Below are positions 34,601-44,700 of a DNA stretch of 64,000 bases, one piece after another (within the stretch, counting starts at the first letter, position 1; every line of letters starts with the position of its first letter). The stretch comes from M0108 sp937862735 (lineage in GTDB: Bacteria; Pseudomonadota; Gammaproteobacteria; Chromatiales; Chromatiaceae): the NCBI GenBank assembly GCA_937862735.1, contig CALMDH010000106.1:1-64000 (forward strand). Reading direction: 5' to 3'. The notes beneath the pieces are model-generated. The model saw nothing but the letters and a program-made list of their open reading frames with translations, was not told where the DNA came from and made no database searches. The position numbers and the translations under genes are program-made.

Positions 34601-36028
34601 TTACGTCACGGCTCCGGAAGCGTCCTTGCTCAGGCGATACTTCTGCAAGCGACTGTTTGGTTTATCCGGCAAGGTCAACTCAATCATTCCACGCTTTAGC
34701 GCGGGGTGGAGATAGTTTTCCCTGAAGCTATGACGATGCTTCAAGCCCAGCATTTCCCGCAGTTCGCGGGGCGATTTCACCCCATCCCGCAGGCAGCGCA
34801 TCAACCTGGCGATATTGTCATCTGACTGGGTCGCTGACTGGGTCGCTGACTGGCCTCCGTTACCTATCTCTTTAGTTTTATGTGCTTTCGAAAGGTAGAG
34901 GGTCAAGCGCAGACGCATGCCCACTTCTTCAATCATGGGTTCGGGCAGTCCTTGCTGCCTGGCCTCCTCATACATTCTCCGCACACCAGTACCCCATTGC
35001 TCGATCAGATGCAGTTCCCGGAACACGCGGGCGATCACATGGTTACGAATACGCCAGACTCCCTGTTTCATCTCTTCAATGGTCAATCCGGGCAGCAAAA
35101 TACCGGGATTTTCAATTTCAATGCGGTCGTCTAGAAAGACCACCCTGATCGGAGCGCCACGCTGCGAATAATCACAGTGCACGACGGCATTGATCAGACC
35201 CTCGCGCAATATGCCCAGGGGGATACTCCAGACATCCTTGCGACGTACTTCGGATAAGTTGGCACCGCGAAAGGCATGCTTCTTCAGAAACAGCATCACC
35301 TCATCCACCGCCTGAGGCAGAGGCAAATCAATATCAATATGATCGAAGATGTCTAATTTTTGTGTGCCCAAAAATCGACCGCACTGTATCCAGGCATCGG
35401 AGAAATATTGGCTGCGTTGCTTGCCAAAGAGCAGGATGCTTCCTCTGGTCGGCACAAGCCGACCTTGATCATGGGTAAGTAACTTCAGCGTCAACAGCGC
35501 TTGCTCATCCAGTCGACGAACGCTGGCAAATGCCTGCTGGGCTGCATTTAAATCCAGATCATCGACGGACAAGTCCGGCATCGGCATCTCATCGAAAGAA
35601 ACACCCTGAACTGAGCGTTGCAACTCCGTAATCAAGGCGCGATCAGCCTTCCGATTGCTGGAGCCAAGCCGCACATAAACTCCCTCCTCGGAACCTTCGG
35701 CATTCAGCCAATGCGGTCGGGAATTGCTCAGGAATACTTCGATTACCAGCAGGGTTTTACCTTGCAGCGTTACCAATTCGACATTGGGCGCCAGACGGGG
35801 AGAAATCGAATCAGCAATGAGATTGCAGAGTCGCTCCTCGGCATCGAGGGGATTCTCCACACCAACAATCTGCTTGTCGTCCGCAACACCGATGATCAAA
35901 CGCCCACCCGCTGAGTTGGCAAAAGCCACCAAAGTTTTTAGCAAGGGACGCGGCGAGGACAGATCGCGTTTGAACTCCAGCGTCTTGCTTTCAGGTTCGT
36001 GGAGCAGTTGGGCGATGGGGGTGGGCAT
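34601..36028 (-). CDS. AlbA_2/Schlafen-domain putative transcriptional regulator or effector
   Basis: The 475-residue protein has an N-terminal AlbA_2 (Schlafen-like) domain: ESKTLEFKRD, LVAFANSAGGRLIIGVADD and the VYVRLGSSNRKAD segment, about residues 1-135. A GHKL-type ATPase-like region follows, with REGLINAVVHCDYSQRGAPI and IEIENPGILLPGL, near 285-325, then EQWGTGVRRMYEEARQQGLPEP. A winged helix is at the end (about 400-465), after a SATQSATQSD repeat. Such proteins are often annotated as transcriptional regulators, and related ones occur in defence loci. Here it lies between pglX and the GmrSD-like gene on the same strand, 41 bases before the latter. A role as a BREX regulator or an independent effector is inference. 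Confidence 0.8.
   Translation of the reverse strand: MPTPIAQLLHEPESKTLEFKRDLSSPRPLLKTLVAFANSAGGRLIIGVADDKQIVGVENPLDAEERLCNLIADSISPRLAPNVELVTLQGKTLLVIEVFLSNSRPHWLNAEGSEEGVYVRLGSSNRKADRALITELQRSVQGVSFDEMPMPDLSVDDLDLNAAQQAFASVRRLDEQALLTLKLLTHDQGRLVPTRGSILLFGKQRSQYFSDAWIQCGRFLGTQKLDIFDHIDIDLPLPQAVDEVMLFLKKHAFRGANLSEVRRKDVWSIPLGILREGLINAVVHCDYSQRGAPIRVVFLDDRIEIENPGILLPGLTIEEMKQGVWRIRNHVIARVFRELHLIEQWGTGVRRMYEEARQQGLPEPMIEEVGMRLRLTLYLSKAHKTKEIGNGGQSATQSATQSDDNIARLMRCLRDGVKSPRELREMLGLKHRHSFRENYLHPALKRGMIELTLPDKPNSRLQKYRLSKDASGAVT
34822..34853. repeat. 12-bp tandem repeat in the AlbA-type gene
   Basis: The unit CTGACTGGGTCG occurs about 2.7 times. It encodes the SATQSATQS linker before the winged helix and keeps the frame at any copy number. 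Confidence 0.85.
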
Positions 36029-36148
36029 TAATTCGTCCCTACAGCATTGAAAGATTCAAAAACATTGAAGGCATGGATTTCACTCTCGAGACGGCATGAC
36101 GCTGTTTGAATCCATGGCATGCCTTGCCCCATGGATCTCTGGACCCAT

Positions 36149-39100
36149 TCAGTCCTCCGGGGCATCGAGGCCGACAATCTTCTTCAAGGCCGCGCCGAAC
36201 TTCGGATAATTGACCTTCACGCCGTCATCGAGATCGATCGCCAGCCGTTCGGTGGCCAGGGGGTAAAGCACCTCGCGCTCGTACTCCTCCAGCTCGGTGA
36301 TCATCCGGCTGACCTTCTCGATCTCCTTCAGGGCCCGGGTCCGCTCGCCCTGCCCGGCGCTGGCGCTGATGCTGATCGCTTGCAGGTGATTCTTGTGAGC
36401 AGACAGCTTGGTGTGGAACTCGCGCAGATAGTCGTTAAGCACCACGCTAACCGTATCCGGGCGGTAGCGGTGCAGATAGATCAGGGCGTTGAAGGTACCC
36501 TTGGGGCTGGAGAACAGCCAGTAGATGGGGCGCTTCTTGTAGCGCTTGACATGGTCGGTGTGGAACTCGCCGAGGAAATAATCGCGGATGCCGTAGTTAC
36601 GCCTGCCCTTGATATTCAGCGCCTGCTCGACGAACTTGAGGTTGGCCTCGTAGTGCTCTTCACCAAAGGCCACGCGCAGGAACTTGCGGAAGCGCTCGGC
36701 GATGTCATCTGTGAACCAGTCGCCATCGAGCATGGGGATGACGTTGTCGTCATCGGCTGGGAAGCTCGGCTCCGAAACCCGCTTCAGGTAGTCCTCGATG
36801 GTCTCGCCCTGGTTGGCCAGGATCAGCCCCGGCTTGTCCAACGCGTAGCGGCCAAACATGCAACCCACGGCATAGGAAACCAGCTCGCGCATGGTGTCAG
36901 CCAGCAGCAGCGCCTCCAACTCCTCCTCGCTCTTGTCGTTACCGTAACGGTAGTGGGGGTTGCAGGTCAGGGTGATCTCGTTGAGTGGTACGTCGGGCGT
37001 CAGTTCATCCTGCAGACCGTAGGCGTCGATGAAGATTCGGTTGTTCTCTTGCTCCAACCGCTGCATCTCCAGCGTCATCTGCCGCCAGTGGTCGCGGAGC
37101 CCCCGGTAGGTTGCCTCGAGGGTTGACTGGCGGCAATTGGGATTCAGTAGTGGTTGGCTGGAGAAGTCCCAGGATGTTTCGAAGGAGTCCCAATCTTGAT
37201 TCGACAGCTCAACCGTGTGGACGACAATTCCTATAATTTTTTCTCTCAGTAATGAAAGGGGTTCGGAATGAATAGGCAGACACGCCACATTGCCTACTAC
37301 AAAATTCATCGTTGGGTTCAGAATCGACATTAATTTTGTAGCAACTTTAGAAACGAGGAACCCTGTTAGAATATCTCGCCATTTGTAGTCAGCGAAAATT
37401 GATGGCCCAGCGCCGTCAAATACAAAGCCCTTTTCATATTGCCTAACACCAAATGAAGACGAAGTAACAGAAGACCAGCTTATTGACGGAAGAAAGTAAT
37501 ACCGAACATTTTGGATCTGCCTTGACGCCGACCCATACAGCATTGCGTTATAATCAATGACATCTTTGCCTGCATTTTGCCAATTAACAAGGTATTCTCT
37601 ATTTCCACTCCACTTCCTAAAACTCCCTCCTTTATTGTAAGAAACCCATTTAATGCCGTTATTTAAGGTGCGTTCGTTAGATTCAAGACGAAGTCCGGTA
37701 TCACATTTTGCAACTTCGTGCCAGAGTCGTAGGAATCGATTGTTATCGCTTGAGATCATACCTTTCTTGGGAGGCGCAATGGCGCTCATTTCACTAGCGA
37801 TCTGAAATATCCACCTAAGTCGGGCCGACATCCAATATGCAATCGGGCAGCCAGGTACCTTTTCGAAATCATGCTGAGATGCTTGATACCTTTTTCTCGC
37901 ATCGTTGTTTCGATTTACTTCTAGCATTGCAGAAGACTTTTCCGCCTCTGAGCTTCCGTCAACAAGCCTTAAGTATTCGCCTGGAATGTTCTCGTTCTTC
38001 TCATGCCCAAGCACGAATGCTGTAGTGGAAACCACTTCTCCACCAATAGAATCAAAAGCATGAGCACCTAAGTGTGCCATCGTAGAAATATGGCAATCAC
38101 CAAATAATGCTCTCCTAAACTTCTCAAACGAGGAGATAAACATCCAACTTTGCATTGTTATTAGTGCAGAATAGCCCTTGCTTAACGTCAGCCATATACA
38201 GCGTTCAACAAACATTGAGTACAAATCTGGTTTGCTATTTTGATAATTCTCTTTGGCCCAAGCTGAAAGTCTTGCATTCATTCCTCCCGCACCCATATAC
38301 GGCGGATTGGCAATCACCACATGGTATTTCGGACTGAGGTAATCGGCCTGCAGCAGGGCTTGCAGCACCTTCTGATGAGTCATACTGATAAAAATCTGCC
38401 CGGAGACGTTCTTTGACTCCAGAATCCTGAGCATCCCGTCCACATCGGTGACATCCGGACGGATCAGGGAACCGAAATTGTCGGCCTCTTCGAACTGGCG
38501 CAGGGTGGTCTGCAGCGGTGCGGTGAACAGGTCGCGCCCGACAAAATCCATGTAGTCCTTCAACTCATTGCCGTCGAAGTGGACATTTTCCAGCACGCAG
38601 ATGTTTGGCTTGACGCCCTTATTGAAGAACCGGCGCTGCCTGGCGCGGGCCTTCATGGTCAGGGCAAAGGCCGCCAGCTCCCCAGCACGCTCGTCGATCT
38701 CAATGCCGTAGAGGTTGTGGGTGAGGATCTTCTCCGGAATCTCGGCGGGCTCGTATCCCTCCTCCTCATAGATGGCGTAGAGCAGGTCGAAGGCGTAGGT
38801 GAGCATGTGGCCCGAACCACAGGCCGGGTCGCAAATCTTGATCTCTTCCGGTTTGCCGATGCGCAGAAAGTCCGTCTCGGGCTGTTCGGGCTTGATGTAG
38901 TAGTCCATCCGCTCGATCAGTTTCGAGCCGGGGCGGTTGAGCAACCAGAGACGGCCGAGGGAGTTTTCCACCAGATAGCGTACGATCCAGTGCGGGGTGA
39001 AGAGCTGGGTGGCGGCGGGGATGTTCTCGGGCGTGATCTTCTTGTTCTTTTTCAGGCCGTCAAACACCTCGTCTTTTTTCTGGGAGATGTAGAACTGGTA

Positions 39101-39829
39101 GAGCCAGCCGATGACCTCAACACCTCCGGCGTTGGAGTGGCTAGTGGCTAGTGACTGGTGGCAAGAATTTTCTTTGCTGGCCACTGGCCACTGGTCACTG
39201 GCCACTCCACAAACATCCGGCGTCATCGCCTCACGGGTCGCGGCAAGGATGGAGCCGGCCGAGAGCAGGTCGTCCGGCATCAACAATTCGGTGTAGTCGT
39301 CGATGCGCTGGAACAGGAAGGGCATGGCCTTGTGCCAGTAGTTGCAGGCGGCCACCAGCAGCAGACGGTAGGCCTCGCCTTGGGGGGCGCGGCTGGGGGC
39401 CTGGCCGTCGAGCAGGGCGAAGATCTGGTGGCGTTTTTTCTCTGGCACCAGGTCCGGGTCGATATGGCCCATCTTGGCCTCGGCCAGGATCTCGGGCTGG
39501 AACTGGCCCTCGGCGGGCGAGACCACGCCGATGCGGGTGTAGCGGTTGACGTCCATGAAGCGCAGGGCGCAGAAGCGGTTGAACCAGATGTAGGCCACCC
39601 GCTCGATGAGGCGCAACTGACGCTGCAAGTCATCAACCGTCGGTTTGTGGTTATCAGGCAATTTGCCGGCGGCACCAAAGATCTGCCGTTCTATCTCAGC
39701 GACGGCCTGCGGCTGTTCCCGGCGGGCGGCGCTGTCGTCGCTCAGGACCCATCTGAGCTTAGCGGAAACCTGCTCCATCAGGCTACGCCGGGCTAACTGG
39801 GCGAATTTTTTAAGTTTTGCGGTCTCCAT
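36149..39829 (-). CDS. pglX: BREX adenine-specific DNA methyltransferase PglX (BrxX)
   Basis: PglX methylates an asymmetric adenine motif to mark host DNA and supports exclusion of unmodified phage. The start at 39829 (METAKLKKFAQLARRSLMEQV) matches the family start; the frame is open 8 codons upstream. It gives 1226 residues. AdoMet motif I is CDPACGSGHMLTYAF near 331 and the catalytic motif IV is NPPYMG near 506. The target recognition region (about 37190-38290) is visibly richer in A+T than the flanks, which suggests specificity exchange. At about residues 207-232 a 75-bp palindromic insertion adds SDQWPVASKENSCHQSLATS just before the conserved VEVIGWLYQFYISQKKDEVF. The start lies 4 bases after the upstream gene's stop. 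Confidence 0.95.
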   Translation of the reverse strand: METAKLKKFAQLARRSLMEQVSAKLRWVLSDDSAARREQPQAVAEIERQIFGAAGKLPDNHKPTVDDLQRQLRLIERVAYIWFNRFCALRFMDVNRYTRIGVVSPAEGQFQPEILAEAKMGHIDPDLVPEKKRHQIFALLDGQAPSRAPQGEAYRLLLVAACNYWHKAMPFLFQRIDDYTELLMPDDLLSAGSILAATREAMTPDVCGVASDQWPVASKENSCHQSLATSHSNAGGVEVIGWLYQFYISQKKDEVFDGLKKNKKITPENIPAATQLFTPHWIVRYLVENSLGRLWLLNRPGSKLIERMDYYIKPEQPETDFLRIGKPEEIKICDPACGSGHMLTYAFDLLYAIYEEEGYEPAEIPEKILTHNLYGIEIDERAGELAAFALTMKARARQRRFFNKGVKPNICVLENVHFDGNELKDYMDFVGRDLFTAPLQTTLRQFEEADNFGSLIRPDVTDVDGMLRILESKNVSGQIFISMTHQKVLQALLQADYLSPKYHVVIANPPYMGAGGMNARLSAWAKENYQNSKPDLYSMFVERCIWLTLSKGYSALITMQSWMFISSFEKFRRALFGDCHISTMAHLGAHAFDSIGGEVVSTTAFVLGHEKNENIPGEYLRLVDGSSEAEKSSAMLEVNRNNDARKRYQASQHDFEKVPGCPIAYWMSARLRWIFQIASEMSAIAPPKKGMISSDNNRFLRLWHEVAKCDTGLRLESNERTLNNGIKWVSYNKGGSFRKWSGNREYLVNWQNAGKDVIDYNAMLYGSASRQIQNVRYYFLPSISWSSVTSSSFGVRQYEKGFVFDGAGPSIFADYKWRDILTGFLVSKVATKLMSILNPTMNFVVGNVACLPIHSEPLSLLREKIIGIVVHTVELSNQDWDSFETSWDFSSQPLLNPNCRQSTLEATYRGLRDHWRQMTLEMQRLEQENNRIFIDAYGLQDELTPDVPLNEITLTCNPHYRYGNDKSEEELEALLLADTMRELVSYAVGCMFGRYALDKPGLILANQGETIEDYLKRVSEPSFPADDDNVIPMLDGDWFTDDIAERFRKFLRVAFGEEHYEANLKFVEQALNIKGRRNYGIRDYFLGEFHTDHVKRYKKRPIYWLFSSPKGTFNALIYLHRYRPDTVSVVLNDYLREFHTKLSAHKNHLQAISISASAGQGERTRALKEIEKVSRMITELEEYEREVLYPLATERLAIDLDDGVKVNYPKFGAALKKIVGLDAPED
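39134..39208. repeat. 75-bp imperfect palindrome inserted in frame in pglX
   Basis: The left arm (GGAGTGGCTAGTGGCTAGTG...) and right arm (...GTCACTGGCCACTCC) are imperfect complements built from a GTGGC(C/T)A word. The length is 25 codons, so the pglX frame is kept. The sequence family differs from the GC-rich element in tilS, fbpC and pal. Confidence 0.8.
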
Positions 39830-39833
39830 CGAG

Positions 39834-40385
39834 TCATGCCCCCAAACCTGCAAGTTGATTGAACTGAAGGTAATAAGGCCAATCGATCTTCATGGCTTTA
39901 TCGGGTGTGTCATGTCGATCCGAGGTCAGGGTTAACCGCGTTTTTTTCTTGGCGATGCTAGTATGACCGATACTCACGAAGCGATTTTTATAACCATTGA
40001 GGAATTCTGTTTCATTCCAGAACACCTTGCCAATTTCCTGACAATATCTGACAAAGCATTGGGCTCCCATGAGTTGTTTGACAATCTGGCTCCAGCCGTC
40101 TTTTGTGCGCTTCATCTCGATATAGATGATGCATTTTTTATCGGCGCTTATGATGACGTAATCAGCGCGTTTGCACTCGCCCTTGCCACCATTGAAGATA
40201 TCATCTGGCGTACGAAAAGCATCCACTTTAATAACCACCGCGTCAGCGGGTAGATTCCTGATCGTAACATTTGAGTCTGGAATTTGAGGCTCAGATAATT
40301 TTACAAGCGGCTTACCATACTCGTTTTGCATTTGCACCAAAGCGTCGTTCTTGATCATTTGGATTAGAATTGCCTTATCTGGCAT
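39834..40385 (-). CDS. Small putative PD-(D/E)XK-like nuclease, partner of the adjacent ATPase
   Basis: The 183-residue protein has no family name that I can assign. Its central part reads CKRADYVIISADKKCIIYIEMKR, with D75, E90 and K92 arranged like a PD-(D/E)XK nuclease core (a beta strand carrying Asp, then a strand with E-x-K), followed by a helix QIVKQLMGAQCFVRYCQ. There is no signal peptide or membrane segment. The ATG at 40385 overlaps the ATPase stop in a TGATG arrangement, so the two proteins are made together; a GTG one codon earlier is possible. Its bases are richer in A+T than brxC and pglZ. I infer that the pair is an ATPase-controlled nuclease module inserted in BREX. The nuclease assignment is tentative. 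Confidence 0.75.
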   Translation of the reverse strand: MPDKAILIQMIKNDALVQMQNEYGKPLVKLSEPQIPDSNVTIRNLPADAVVIKVDAFRTPDDIFNGGKGECKRADYVIISADKKCIIYIEMKRTKDGWSQIVKQLMGAQCFVRYCQEIGKVFWNETEFLNGYKNRFVSIGHTSIAKKKTRLTLTSDRHDTPDKAMKIDWPYYLQFNQLAGLGA

Positions 40386-41773
40386 CACTCATCCCCTCCC
40401 CAAACGATTTCTTCCTGAATTCGGTTCATGTCTTCTATGGTTTTGTCGAAACTAGGTGCCTCTATCCCAAGCTTGCCATCAATGTCGGCTTCAACGAGTG
40501 TTTGGCATCTTGTTTTCCGATAGGCTCCATCAAATTTAATAAGAGCTTCTTGCGCCATGTATACTCTTATTTTCGCGGGAGTTAGCAACTCAGAATTTTT
40601 ATAATTCTCGCGTTCAGCAAGAGCCCTAAGACGATTCCCTCCTTGGTTGAGCATGATCAGGGTATTCAGTTCCTTGATGATGTAGTCACTGTGCGTTGTA
40701 ATAAACACCTTGATTCCACTATTGACCAGGCGCGCAAAAAGGCGGGCAACCCGGCGTTGGTTCTCAGGGTGAAGATTCAGCTCCGGTTCATCGACCATAA
40801 GCAGATCCCCCGGGCTGGCCACATGGCGCAGATAGAAACCAATGTCTAGCAACGAACGTACCGCGCTTGAACTTTCATCCATGGTCAACTTGACGCGTTT
40901 TCCCTTTGGCACATAGTAAAGCTCGTCATTCCTAGTGACGAGGTAATCACCACCAATAATATCGGTGAAGTCATTGAGTATGTCGGGTAGTTCCCTCGTG
41001 ATAAAGCTTTCCTTCTTCGCGAGATCCTCAAGTTGACGGGTAAAATCCACATTTGATTTAACTGGCAGCGCGTAGTCGGAATACACCTTGGACAGCAATT
41101 CAAAGGGGTTTATATCCTTTTCCTTTGTACTCATTTCTTCCAATAATCGGTTACGCGCAAAATTGAGCTCTTTTCTGAATATCGCAGCCCCAGTTCGTTC
41201 CGCGCTCGCGATAAATGGGCGAGGGAACAGGCTCCCGAAAACAATATCTTTCAAGGCATCGCCAACGATCGTGCTTATGACTTCCTCCGGTATTCTGATT
41301 TTTTCTTTCTCGACCAGCAGCGAAATCGTCACCAATGGCGAGTCAGCTTTTTTAGAGATAGAGAACAACTGGTTTTTCGCCGCCCCCATTGTGCGCTCAA
41401 AGGTAGGGCTAGGTTGAATATCTCCCGGGTCAAGCTGTATCGAGAAGTCACTCTCGGAGAAGTGTTTAACCGAAGACGCAAACACTTGGGGAAGCTGCCG
41501 AGTGTATGCCTTGCAGCCATCCTTGAGTATCGCGGGGGCGTTCTTGATATAGTTTTTAATATCCAGGTCGACACTCCCTTCATTCAAAAGGCGTCGAACA
41601 TCCTCATCGGGCACTTTGATTGAAAAGGCTTCTCTCCAGAAGGATAGAAAGCCAAACAAAGCATAGGTGGCGTAAGTCTTTCCGGTATTGTTCCCGCCAC
41701 AGATGATCGTCAGATCTCCAAGACTAAACTCCGCCTGCTTGATAACACCGAGATTTTTTACCGCAATCTTCAT
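40385..41773 (-). CDS. AAA family ATPase (OLD/AAA_15-like, no TOPRIM) in a two-gene module
   Basis: The 462-residue ATPase has an ABC/SMC-type head: Walker A GGNNTGKT at about 26-33, an ASAERTGA segment near 189-196, Walker B DLLMVDEPELNLHPE at 323-337, and the switch His in FITTHSDYI at 361. The middle part (about 60-290) is a helical insertion. OLD nucleases carry a C-terminal TOPRIM domain, which is missing here; the C-terminus is short and acidic (QEEIVWGGDE). A possible nuclease is encoded by the overlapping next gene. AGGAG precedes the start, and it follows brxC after 12 bases. Similar ATPase-plus-effector pairs occur in PARIS, RloAB and other defence systems, but this pair matches none that I can name. 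Confidence 0.85.
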   Translation of the reverse strand: MKIAVKNLGVIKQAEFSLGDLTIICGGNNTGKTYATYALFGFLSFWREAFSIKVPDEDVRRLLNEGSVDLDIKNYIKNAPAILKDGCKAYTRQLPQVFASSVKHFSESDFSIQLDPGDIQPSPTFERTMGAAKNQLFSISKKADSPLVTISLLVEKEKIRIPEEVISTIVGDALKDIVFGSLFPRPFIASAERTGAAIFRKELNFARNRLLEEMSTKEKDINPFELLSKVYSDYALPVKSNVDFTRQLEDLAKKESFITRELPDILNDFTDIIGGDYLVTRNDELYYVPKGKRVKLTMDESSSAVRSLLDIGFYLRHVASPGDLLMVDEPELNLHPENQRRVARLFARLVNSGIKVFITTHSDYIIKELNTLIMLNQGGNRLRALAERENYKNSELLTPAKIRVYMAQEALIKFDGAYRKTRCQTLVEADIDGKLGIEAPSFDKTIEDMNRIQEEIVWGGDE

Positions 41774-41785
41774 GTCGCCATACTC

Positions 41786-44700
41786 CTAAATTTGAATTCT
41801 CTTGCCTTGGCGGATTTCCCGCAGCAGCGCCTCGCGCATGGATTTCAGGTATTCATCCACATCGGCCTCGTCGGCCAACCAGGCTTTGGCGAAGGAGACC
41901 TTGAGTGCGCGACTGGGCACATACTCGATATGCGGTTCAGGCTGGGTTCGTGCCCTTGGCCGCTCGCCGCTCGCCGGCGGGGCGAGTGCGTCGCGGTCAG
42001 GCGCGGACCTGGGCTTGGGTGCCGGTTGCGCCCAGGCGGTCATTTGCGCGAGCAGCCGCTGGTAGTCGCTTTCCTCAAAACGGCTCAGGGTGTCACGGAT
42101 GACGGCGATCAGCTTCTGTCGCTCGATGGTGGCGCTGAGGTCGTTGAAGGCCCGGGTGACGATCCCCTGCTGCTCGCCAGTCAAGGCGCCGAATTCGGCC
42201 ATGCCACGCAGGCGGTCCTGCAGGGCGCTGATCCGCTCGCGGGCGCTGGCGATTTCGGCGGCCATCCGGGCGCTGACTTGTGCTTGCAGCGCTTCGACTT
42301 GCGTCTTCACCTGCTGCATGCGGTTGCCCTTGAAGCAGGCGGGGTCGGTCAGGACGGCCATCAGGGCGGCGGGGGAGCTTTGGTCGCCGCTATCTTCCGC
42401 GACATCCCACCACCCACTGCCCACCGCCCCGTTCCCGATCCCCTCCGCCGGTTTCCCCCGGCCCACCGCATCGCCCAGATAGGCGAAATTGGGCTCCTGG
42501 GTTTGGACAAAGTCGCGAGCCTGATCGAAGATGCTTTTTTGCGGGCCGCTCATGAACTTGCGGATGGGGTCGATGACGCCTTCCTTCAGGTCGAGCAGGA
42601 CATCCTCCTGGCGGCTGAGCTCGGTCAGATACCAGGTGTAGGGCTTGCCGGTCAGTTCCCTGAGTTTTTCCAGCACCGGCGTGAGGGCCTGGAGGAAGGG
42701 ATACTGAGCGGTCTGAGCCGCCAGGGGGGCGAGTTGCTGAACCAGTTCCTGCAGGGCGGCGCCGGTTTCCTTGCCGAGGGCCTTGGCCTCGCTGGCACCG
42801 GGCGGGGCGTCGAAGAAGTCCTCAAAAAAGGTCTTGAGGGCGCGCACCTGGGAGGCGGTGAATTCGACCTGGGGCTCCAGGACCAGATTGCCCTGGGCAT
42901 GGGTGTTGCGCAGTGCCCGTTCCAGGGCCTCTTCTTCCAGCAGGTTGCCGTCGGCGCGCACCTCGACCTTGCCGCGGGCGCAGAGGTTGGCCAGGGTGCA
43001 GAGGACGGCGGCGTAGGACCAGCCGTAGGGCTTGCGCTCGAATTTCTCCAGCAGGCTCTTCAGGGTGGTGCGGACGCCGCCCCGGTTGTTGCCCTGGATG
43101 ACGGCCAGCAGCTCCTGCTCGGACTCGGCCAGGGAGGTGACATCGTTGCCAAAGAGCCCCTGCTGGGACTGCTGAAGGCAGTGGGCGATGTCGTTCTCAC
43201 TGTAGGCGATGCCGCGCAGCATGCGCAGGTTGGGGTAGGCGCGGGCGACCAGTTCCTGGAAGCCGCGCGCCACCCGCGTCTGGGCATCGGTGGCGCCGGT
43301 CTCGATGTCGGCGCCGGCGACGATCAGCTTGGCCTTGCCCAGCAGGCCCTGCAGGCGCTGCTGCAGGTCGGCATGGCGTTCCCGGTTCTGGAAACCCTTG
43401 TCGGTCAGGATGCGCTTGACCGCCTCCTGCTGGGTGATGGAGATGGTCTGGCGGAAGTATTTCTCCGTCCGCTTGTAGCGCAGGAGGTCGCGCACCAGGC
43501 GTTCATCCGCCGGCAGCAGGACCAGCAGTTCATCCCGGCCCATGCTCTGCATGCGCAGGATGGACTCGCGCTCGAAATGTTCATGGAAGGGGGTGATGAC
43601 GTGGATGGCCAGCTCGTATTCCCGGCCATGCAGGCGATCGTCGAGCTTTCTGCTGAAGGGGTAGTCTTGGCCCCCGGCCTTCTGATCCGAAGCGTCGCAG
43701 CGCAGCTTGCGCTGCTTGATGACGTGGTCGAACACCAGCTTCTCCAGCTCGGCGGCCACCTCCGCTGACTCCACCTCGGTGTTCTTGATCTCCTGCTCGA
43801 CGTCCTTTTCCTCGTCGGTGAGGTAATCGTAGAGATCGCCATGGCGTTGCACGTAGGTCTGCTGTTCCAGCAGGCTGAGGGCCTCTTCGACGCGCTTTCT
43901 CAGGGCGGGCAGATCCTGATTGAAGCCGTCCAGCATCAGGACGCACAGGTTGCGGATGGTGGGCTTGAACTCCTTGACATATTTGACCAGGAAGAGGGTT
44001 TTCAGCAGGCGGATGGCGAAGGGGGCGTCAAGATGGGTTTCCGCCTGGATGATGGCGCGCTGGATGTGGGACTTGAGGGCGGTGCGAATGCCCTCGAACA
44101 TGAGGTCGAAGGTCGCCAACTGGCCGATGTCATAGTTCCCGATCTGGATCGCCACCTGCTGGAAGACCCCCAACATGGAGCGTTCGCCCACCGAGCTGTG
44201 CTTGCCTTCGAAGGCGTTGTGCTGGGACAGGTTCTGGATGGCCGACTGAAAGAGCGCGAACTGGTAGGGAATGAAGGGGTAACCGTGGATGAAGTGCTCC
44301 CGGTCCTGGAAGTTGCGGTAGGTCTGGGCGCCGTCGGCGAAGTCGAACAGGGTTTTGAAGTTATTGGCCTGGGCGTGATATAGGTCCGAAAGCAGACGCA
44401 CGCCGGGCTCGGTCTTGGTCAGCAGGCGCTTCTGGATGACCTCCGCGACATCGGCGCTGGTCAGCTTCATGCGGTTGGCGAACCGCGCCTGGATTTTCGT
44501 AAAGTCATTGCCTTGCTGCTTGCCCATCTCGCCGACCACGGTCCCCATGTCTTCCTGGGCGGTGACGATGACCCAGGCGCGGCCGCGGCATTTGGTGGCC
44601 AGGCTCTCGGCGATGGTCTGAAGGTTGGTCATCAGCTTGACGTTGTCGGCGATGTACTGACCGACCTCATCGACAAAGAAGTTGAGACGAAAGCCGGGTT

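Noticed and set aside
41792..43768. Plus-strand open frame of 658 codons opposite brxC
   Set aside because: BrxC is unambiguous on the minus strand. The opposite frame is Gly/Leu/Gln-rich without any motif.
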